Source: CAMPKL01 sp963817465 (lineage in GTDB: Bacteria > Acidobacteriota > Terriglobia > Bryobacterales > UBA6623). Taken from it: a stretch of 64,000 nt of DNA. The notes under the pieces were generated by a model. It did not search any database. It was not told the DNA's origin and saw only the letters and a program-made list of their open reading frames with translations. Both the position numbers and the translations under genes were made by a program. Every line of letters begins with the position of its first letter. The first letter of the stretch is position 1. The stretch spans positions 124,001-188,000 of the forward strand of contig CAWFOP010000014.1 of assembly GCA_963817465.1 (NCBI GenBank). Direction: 5' to 3'. Positions 58,325 through 64,000 of this stretch are shown here, one piece after another.

Positions 58325-60880
58325 ATGCGCCGAATCCTTCGCCCGCCTTTCGCCTTCCTTCTGCTTGCTGTGGCCCTGGCCGGGCAGGCGACCACGCCGC
58401 CGACGCCGATGGCGGGCTCCGCGGAGCTGTCGCAACTGCTCGACAACCTCAACACGCTCGGCTCCGTGCTGATGTTGGGCGCGCACCCGGATGACGAGAA
58501 CACCTCGGTGATCGCCTACTTCGCGCGAGGCCGTCACATGCGCACGGCGTATTTGTCTGCGAATCGCGGGGAGGGCGGCCAGAACCTCATCGGCTCCGAG
58601 CAAGGTCCGCTGATCGGGATGATTCGTACGCAAGAGCTGCTGGCCGCCCGGCATATCGACGACGGCGAACAGTTCTTCACACGCGTAATCGATTTCGGCT
58701 ACTCGAAGACGCCCGAGGAGGCGATCCGCCTATGGGGCCGCGACGTGCTGCTGGGAGACATGGTGCGCATCATCCGGCGGTTTCGGCCGGACGTGATCCT
58801 CGCGCGGTTTCCTCCCCCGCCGGGCGACGGCGGCCACGGCCAGCACACAGCGGTCGGCTATCTCGGGCCGGACGCGTTTCGTCTTGCGGCGGATCCAACC
58901 GCCTTTCCGGAGCAGATCAAGGAGGGACTCCAGCCGTGGCAGGCCAAACGCTACTACTGGAATACCTTCCAATTCGGACGCCCCCGCGAGGGCGAGGAGA
59001 CGGCCAATCCCGACCGGCTGCAGGTCGACACCGGCGAATACGATCCCGTGCTCGGCAAGTCGTACGCCGAGGTCGCCGGCGAGAGCCGCAGCATGCACCG
59101 CAGCCAGGGCATGGGGACCAATCAGCGCAAGGGTTCCGTGGCGGCGTCGTTCGATTACGTGGCCGGCGACAAGGCGCAAACCGACCTGTTCGACGGCATC
59201 GACACGAGCTGGTCTCGCGTCGACGGCGGCGAGGCGGTCGGCAAGCTGTTGAGCGCAGCGCGGGAGCGCTACCAGCCGAAGCGACCGGAGGCGATCTTGC
59301 CGTTGCTGCTCGAGGCTTGGCAAGAGCTGGGCAAGCTCGAGGGGCCGTGGGCGGAGCAGAAACGCAAGGAACTGGCGCGGGCGATCACGCTGGCGTCCGG
59401 CGTTTGGCTCGACGCGAAGGCCGCGCAGTGGGACGCGACGCCCGGCTCGACGCTCGGCGTTGAGCTCGAAGCTTTGCGCCGCGGCGCTGGCGGCATCAAA
59501 TGGCTGGGGACGGAGTTACGCGGCTTGGATAAGGCGACCGCCGACAGCCTGCCCGCCGAATTGCCGGAAAACGAGGTCGTCAAACGCGACGTCAAGATCA
59601 TCGTCCCCGGCGACGCGGACTACTCGCAGCCGCCATGGCTCGAGACCGCGCCCGACGGGTGGGACTACCGCGTTGCGGACAAGTCGTTGATCGGCCGCCC
59701 CGAGGCCCCGCCGGTCTTGCAGGCCGTCTTTCACATGGCCTTCAACGGCGTCGAAGTGCCGATCGTGCAAGACGTCTCCTACGAGTGGGTCGATAGTGCA
59801 AGCGGTGAGAAGCAGCGTGACCTGCAAGTGGTTCCGCGCGTCGCGGTGAGCTTCTCGCGCACGAATCTGGTTTTCCCCAACCAGTCGCCGCGCACGGTGC
59901 AGGTGTTGCTGTCCTCGCATTCCTCGGGCGTGGAGGCGGACATCAGCCTTTCCCTGCCCGCTGGGTGGAGCGCCAAGCCGGCGAGCATTCCGCTCAGCCT
60001 GCAGCGCAAGGGTCAGGAGACGACCGCCGAGTTCGAGGTGCAGCCTCCGGCGGCGGCGTCGGACGGAACGATCACAGCCGTGGTGAAGCTCGACGACGGC
60101 ACGAGGATCAGCCGCGGCATTCAGCAGATCGAGCATGAGCACATCCCGATTCAAGTGGTGTATCCGCCGGCTGAGTTGCGCGTCGAGCGCATTGACGTGA
60201 AGCTGTTGTCGCACAACATCGGCTACGTGATGGGCGCAGGGGATGAGATTCCGGCGGCTCTGCGCGAATTGGGCGCCGCCGTCACGCTGCTGTCGGACAA
60301 GGACTTGGCGGGCGGCGATCTGTCGCGCTTCGATGCCATCGTGGCGGGCGTGCGGGCGCTCAACACCAGGCCTGCGCTGTTGGCCGCGCGAGAGCGCGTG
60401 ATGGATTACGTCAAGCAGGGCGGCACGTTCGTCATGCAGTACAACGTCTTCTCGAGGCGCTCCTCCGCGGAGGCGGACGACGTGATGGGTCCCTACCCGC
60501 TCGAGCCGTACGGCTTTACGCACGATCGCGGCGATCGCATCACCGAAGAGGACGCTCCGATCATCATTCTCAATCCCGACAGCCCCTTGCTCAATGAGCC
60601 GAACAAGATCAGCCCGAAGGACTTCGAAGGCTGGGTGCAGGAGCGCGGACTCTACTTCATGGGCAAGTGGGATCCGCGCTACCAAACGGTTTGGGCCAGT
60701 CACGACCAGGGTCAGGAACCGGTCGCCGGCGGCATGCTCTACGCCAAATACGGCAAGGGAGCGTACGTGTTCACCGGCTATTCCTGGTTCCGCCAACTGC
60801 CGGCGGGCGTTCCCGGGGCATACCGCTTGTTCGCCAACATCGTCAGCGCGGGCAAGACCGCGGAAGCTGGAGACCGCTGA
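58325..60880 (+). CDS. Exported PIG-L family deacetylase, large form
   Basis: 851 residues. Signal peptide about 1-24 (FLLLAVALAGQA). The PIG-L/LmbE domain (about 40-250) has the zinc motif HPDDE at 54-58 and a distal GHGQHTAVG His pair. Members remove N-acetyl groups from GlcNAc-type substrates. Beyond about 300 lies a long extension with beta-sandwich-like segments (VSFSRTNLVFPNQSPRTVQVLLSS, LPAGWSAKPASIPLSL) and a Rossmann-like tail (LSRFDAIVAGVRALNTRPAL, GAYRLFANIV). Stand-alone PIG-L enzymes have about 230 residues; this long exported form is typical of Acidobacteria and Bacteroidetes. A TTG at 58301 is an alternative start. Confidence 0.88.
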   Translation: MRRILRPPFAFLLLAVALAGQATTPPTPMAGSAELSQLLDNLNTLGSVLMLGAHPDDENTSVIAYFARGRHMRTAYLSANRGEGGQNLIGSEQGPLIGMIRTQELLAARHIDDGEQFFTRVIDFGYSKTPEEAIRLWGRDVLLGDMVRIIRRFRPDVILARFPPPPGDGGHGQHTAVGYLGPDAFRLAADPTAFPEQIKEGLQPWQAKRYYWNTFQFGRPREGEETANPDRLQVDTGEYDPVLGKSYAEVAGESRSMHRSQGMGTNQRKGSVAASFDYVAGDKAQTDLFDGIDTSWSRVDGGEAVGKLLSAARERYQPKRPEAILPLLLEAWQELGKLEGPWAEQKRKELARAITLASGVWLDAKAAQWDATPGSTLGVELEALRRGAGGIKWLGTELRGLDKATADSLPAELPENEVVKRDVKIIVPGDADYSQPPWLETAPDGWDYRVADKSLIGRPEAPPVLQAVFHMAFNGVEVPIVQDVSYEWVDSASGEKQRDLQVVPRVAVSFSRTNLVFPNQSPRTVQVLLSSHSSGVEADISLSLPAGWSAKPASIPLSLQRKGQETTAEFEVQPPAAASDGTITAVVKLDDGTRISRGIQQIEHEHIPIQVVYPPAELRVERIDVKLLSHNIGYVMGAGDEIPAALRELGAAVTLLSDKDLAGGDLSRFDAIVAGVRALNTRPALLAARERVMDYVKQGGTFVMQYNVFSRRSSAEADDVMGPYPLEPYGFTHDRGDRITEEDAPIIILNPDSPLLNEPNKISPKDFEGWVQERGLYFMGKWDPRYQTVWASHDQGQEPVAGGMLYAKYGKGAYVFTGYSWFRQLPAGVPGAYRLFANIVSAGKTAEAGDR

Positions 60881-60883
60881 GAG

Positions 60884-62560
60884 CTATGCGGCCGGAGCCG
60901 GGCGCGCGCCGCCCGACGCCGAGCTGATCGCGATGCCGGTTGCTACGGTGACGACGCAGCCGATGACGTTGAACCACAGGAAAGTAATCCCGGTGAAGGC
61001 ATCGGCGTAAGCGACCGCCGCGAGTCCGGCGAGCATGCCTGCGAACGCGCCGTTGCCGTTGGTCTTCCAGGGCCCGAAGGCGAGAACGAAGACGCCCAGC
61101 ATCGCGCCGTAGAACAGCGAGCCCACGATGTTGACCGCTTCGATGAGCGAGCCGAGCTGCCCTGCGAAGCCCGCGAAAACGGTCGCGTAAAGGCCCCAGA
61201 AAGCGGTGGCCGCGCGCGCCGCCGTCGTGTAGTGTTCGTCCGCGGCGCCCGGCCTGAGATAGCGCCGGTAGTGGTCGACGACGGTCGCGGTCGCCAGCGA
61301 GTTGAGCTCAGCGGAAATCGTCGACATCGCGGCGGCGAAGACTGCGGCGATAATCAGGCCGACCAGTCCGGCGGGCAGGTGCTGAATCACGAAAGTCAGG
61401 AAGACGTAGTTGGTGTCGTTGTAGACCTCGCCGTCGGCTTCTTCGCTCAACTGCGCCGCGTCGTTTCGAGCGTCTTGGAGGCGGCGGTTCGCCTCGGCGA
61501 AGTCGCGTTCGGAGCCGGGAGTGTCGTTGGCGAGCAACTGATATGCGGCCGCGCGGCGCTGCTCGAGCGCCGCGGCGTGGCGCGACTCGATCGCGGCCAA
61601 CTCTTCCCCGCGTGATTGGCTGAGCCGATCAGCGGCGGCTGCGTTGAACATCAGCGGCGGGTCGGCGAATACGAAGAACGAAAAGACAAGCGCGCCCGTC
61701 AGCAGGATCACAAACTGCAGCGGCACTTTGACCACGGCGTTGAACAGCAGGCTGATGCGCGCCTGCGTGAGATTTTTGGCGGTCAGGTAGCGCTGTACTT
61801 GCGATTGATCGGTCCCGAAATAGGCTAGCGCCAGGAATGAACCGCCGATCAAGCCCGACCAGAGGTTGTAGCGGTCGTTCCAGTCGAAGTGGGTTTCGAC
61901 CGCATTGAGCTTGCCCGCCGCGCCGGCCAGCGTAAGCGCGTCGCGAAACGACACGCCGTCCGGCAAGCCGTGAATCGCGGCGAAGAACGCCGCGCAGATG
62001 CCGAGGAACATGATCAGCATCTGTTGCGCGTCGGTCCACATGACGGCCTTGATGCCGCCGGCGACCGTGTAGAGCACAACCAGCACTCCCATCGTGGCGA
62101 TGGTGTAGCTCTCCGACCACCCCAGGATGATGGCGAGCACCACGGCCGGAGCGTATAGCGCCATGCCGACGCCGAGGCCGCGCTGGACGAGAAAGATCAG
62201 GCTGGCGAGCGTGCGAGTCTTGCCGTCGTAGCGCTTCTCGAGGTACTCGTAGGCCGTATAGACGCCGCTTTCGTGGAACCGCGGCGCGGCGTAGGCGCAG
62301 ATCGCGACCATTGCGATCGGCAGCCCGAAGTAAAACTGCACGAAACGCAGACCGTCGTCGTAGCCCTGCCCGGTCGTCCCGATGAAAGTGATGGCGCTGG
62401 CCTGGGTGGCCATGATCGACAGGCCGATCACCCACCAGCGCATGGTCTTGCCCGCCAGCAGATAGTTGGCGGTCGTGCGGCTGCCGCGCGCGCGGTACAG
62501 GCCGTAGCCGATGATGGCGACGAGCGAGACCAGCAGGACGGTCCAATCGAGGGCGCCCAT
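60884..62560 (-). CDS. Sodium:solute symporter (SSS family)
   Basis: 558 residues with about 13 membrane helices. Family features: GTTGQGYDDGLRFVQFYFGLP near the N-terminus, TVAGGIKAVMWTDAQQMLIMF (the SSS signature with Gly-Gly and Trp-Thr-Asp), and AVFAAAMSTISAELNSLATATVVDHYRRYLRP (sodium-site Ser region). A cytoplasmic, Glu/Arg-rich insertion of about 60 residues (about 330-390) interrupts the barrel. The substrate is uncertain: sugar or sialic acid type transport is suggested only by overall similarity. It overlaps a small upstream partner (TGATG) and ends three bases from the convergent PIG-L gene. Confidence 0.92.
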   Translation of the reverse strand: MGALDWTVLLVSLVAIIGYGLYRARGSRTTANYLLAGKTMRWWVIGLSIMATQASAITFIGTTGQGYDDGLRFVQFYFGLPIAMVAICAYAAPRFHESGVYTAYEYLEKRYDGKTRTLASLIFLVQRGLGVGMALYAPAVVLAIILGWSESYTIATMGVLVVLYTVAGGIKAVMWTDAQQMLIMFLGICAAFFAAIHGLPDGVSFRDALTLAGAAGKLNAVETHFDWNDRYNLWSGLIGGSFLALAYFGTDQSQVQRYLTAKNLTQARISLLFNAVVKVPLQFVILLTGALVFSFFVFADPPLMFNAAAADRLSQSRGEELAAIESRHAAALEQRRAAAYQLLANDTPGSERDFAEANRRLQDARNDAAQLSEEADGEVYNDTNYVFLTFVIQHLPAGLVGLIIAAVFAAAMSTISAELNSLATATVVDHYRRYLRPGAADEHYTTAARAATAFWGLYATVFAGFAGQLGSLIEAVNIVGSLFYGAMLGVFVLAFGPWKTNGNGAFAGMLAGLAAVAYADAFTGITFLWFNVIGCVVTVATGIAISSASGGARPAPAA

Positions 62561-62712
62561 CAGTAGGCCGGCGCATACGCCCGGGTGAAGACCGCCAGAA
62601 GCAGAATCCAGACAAGCAAGAGCAGCAGGACAGCGAAATAGACTCGCGGCCAGGAGCGAAAGAACGGTAAGGGAGTGCGCGGTTGCGCTGAAACCGGTTC
62701 AGACTCAGGCAT
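62560..62712 (-). CDS. 50-residue single-pass membrane protein coupled to the symporter
   Basis: ATG 62712 to TGA 62560: an N-terminal polar part (MPESEPVSAQPRTPLPFFRS), then one strong membrane helix (about 24-42, VYFAVLLLLLVWILLLAVF) and a short TRAYAPAY tail. The stop codon overlaps the symporter start as TGATG, so translation is coupled. Too short for default gene callers. SSS transporters often have a small membrane partner directly upstream (for example DUF4212 with acetate permeases or YhdT with PanF), which this one resembles in position but not in sequence. Confidence 0.72.
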   Translation of the reverse strand: MPESEPVSAQPRTPLPFFRSWPRVYFAVLLLLLVWILLLAVFTRAYAPAY

Positions 62713-62740
62713 CACGAGACTGACTAGTTTAGCAGCGGCG

Positions 62741-62769
62741 CCGCGGAGACCCGGGAAAGGTCTCCGCGG
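62741..62769 (-). terminator. Hairpin after the TIGR03437 gene
   Basis: CCGCGGAGACC (62741-62751) pairs perfectly with GGTCTCCGCGG (62759-62769), extended by AGCAG/CTGCT outside. It lies between the stop at 62784 and the start of the 50-residue gene. No T-tract follows on the minus strand. Confidence 0.5.
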
Positions 62770-62783
62770 CTGCTGCGAAAGCG

Positions 62784-64000
62784 CTAGGGACAGCGAATTG
62801 CGATGGTCGAGTTCGGCGCGAAGGTCTCGCCGATCTTGATCGTCACCGGACGCGGGCCGCAGTTGGCGTCCTTGGGAATGAAGAAGTTGGTCTGGTAGAG
62901 CCCGAGAAAGCCGGGCGCATAACCGTTGAACAGGGGCTGCACGCCCTTGTTGTCGACGCCGACCAGAGAGTCAGCGGTGATGACCGGAAGCCGGCACAGG
63001 CCCGAGGACGCCGGTGGGAACCGACGGATTGAGGCGCCCGCCGCCGGTGTAGTACAGGGCGACCGCTTCGCCGCGTGCAGCCGGATTGTCCGGAGTCACA
63101 AGTTGGCCGGTGGAGTTGTGCAGGATCGCCGCAATCGTTGATCCGCCGGATAGCGGGATCTCGAAGATTCCGGGTTGAACGGGGAAGACGGGCACATTGG
63201 CGACGGTGGCTCGGCTGCCGTTGTTCTCGACCTCGACGGTGGTGACTTGGCCGGGAGTCGTCTCGAAGGGCACCTGGAAATTGATCTGGTCGGTTGCGCC
63301 GGCCGAGAGGCTCAGCAGCGGCGCCGGAACGCCGCCGACTCGAATCGTGGTGCCGCCGTAGCTGGTCGCGCCTTCGGCGGTTTCGGTGCCGATGATGCCT
63401 TCCACCAGGCCGGCGCCGAAGATGCTCGCCAAGCCCGCCCGGCACGAGTCCGCCCTTGAATGTCGCGGCGTTTACGATCCCCGCGCTCTCAAACATCGGA
63501 TTGCGACCAATGACGTTTAAGATGAACGCCGTCGAGAGCGAATTCTCGAGCGTAGCGGTGATCGTGACGGTGCGCGACAACTGCTCGGGCCGACCTTGTT
63601 CGGTCAGCGAGGAAGAGGCTAACAGCTCGACTCTCACCAACGCCGTGCCGTCGCTGAGGGCCGCGACTTGGATCGGGTTGCCGGGCTCGCCGCCGCCGTT
63701 GGGATGCAGAGCGCACCGTCGGCGGTCCGGCGAACATGATGACCGCGCCAGCCGCCGGGCGGTTGTTCTCCTCGGTCACTTGCACGACCAGGGGCTGGGA
63801 AAGCACTCCCGAGGTCAGGGTTTGGTTTTGCCCGGAGAGCGTCGAAATCGAGGCTGGCTCGGGCAGGGTCGCGTTGACCGTGAAGTTGGCCTGCAACGTC
63901 CCGACCGTCGCGCGAATCGCAACCGGCCCGGGAGTGCTGCCGAGAGTGACTCGGGCGGTCGAGCCGCCGGCTTCCGATTGGACTCGGATCGTGGCATCGC
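62784..64000 (-). CDS. Exported protein with Ig-like repeats and TIGR03437 C-terminal domain, frameshifted, N-terminus off window
   Basis: The gene enters from the right edge. First come invasin-like Ig repeats (PVAIRATVGTLQANFTVNATLPEP, then SQPLVVQVTEENNRPAAGAVIMFAGPP). After these follow ALVRVELLASS and the Solibacter-type C-terminal domain TIGR03437: GIVNAATFKGG-LVPG, LASIFGAGLVEG, DQINFQVPFETTPG, GEAVALYYTGGGRLNP, GYAPGFLGLYQTNFFIP, ending AIRCP. Three one-base shifts (about 63702, 63437 and 62985) interrupt it; removing one base at each restores a single frame. Probably a surface or secreted protein. Confidence 0.78.

Overview
The window looks like a high-GC Acidobacteria chromosome, most likely from the Solibacter/Bryobacter side. 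The evidence is four proteins with the VWFA-related Acidobacterial domain (TIGR03436), one exported protein ending in the Solibacter-type C-terminal domain (TIGR03437), two very large receptors built as carboxypeptidase-regulatory-like domain plus TonB-dependent barrel, and a Tol-Pal operon with split TolR genes. I see no rRNA, tRNA, CRISPR array, transposase or phage gene. Apart from its surface proteins the region is ordinary core and envelope gene content.

Layout. 1-8.3 kb (minus strand): a partial exported protein resembling the peptidyl-arginine/agmatine deiminase superfamily, then two paralogous TonB-dependent receptors. 8.3-8.9 kb: a structured leader and a 25-residue Lys/Ala-rich miniprotein on the plus strand. 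8.9-10.9 kb: a NarL-type response regulator and its histidine kinase. 10.9-15.5 kb: a YbbA/YbbP-like ABC exporter divergent from a TesA-like lipoprotein esterase and a DUF1499 protein. 15.5-20.7 kb: two small duplicated basic proteins, a radical SAM/SPASM protein, QueA, a NUDIX-metallo-beta-lactamase fusion and an ICMT-like membrane protein. 20.7-25.2 kb: an aa3-type cytochrome c oxidase operon with two subunit III genes. 25.3-29.2 kb: gamma-glutamyltransferase and a YdeP-like molybdopterin enzyme. 29.2-35.0 kb: a complete tol-pal operon. 35.3-45.9 kb: an amidohydrolase, L31, a Crp-type regulator, an ECF sigma/anti-sigma pair, a Dabb protein, a YkgJ protein, a VWFA protein, a 1135-residue exported protein of unknown function, and UvrC. 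46.2-52.3 kb: a protein with two kinase domains and a TolB-like propeller, divergent from FtsK. 52.3-55.6 kb: three more VWFA proteins with a small gene between two of them. 55.9-64 kb: CTP synthase, nitroreductase, PIG-L deacetylase, a Na+/solute symporter with a 50-residue partner, and a TIGR03437 protein running off the right edge.

Five genes (both TonB receptors, gamma-glutamyltransferase, one VWFA protein, the TIGR03437 protein) are broken by ten single-base shifts. In every case removing exactly one base restores the expected protein, and all five encode exported proteins, while the long cytoplasmic genes are intact. Indel errors in the assembly are the simplest reading, but the one-sided bias is worth checking against reads.

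I did not find a clearly new biological system. The best leads are the attenuator-like leader before the 25-residue basic peptide, the tandem-kinase/propeller protein, the VWFA cluster with its sandwiched small gene, and two short genes below usual gene-calling thresholds.
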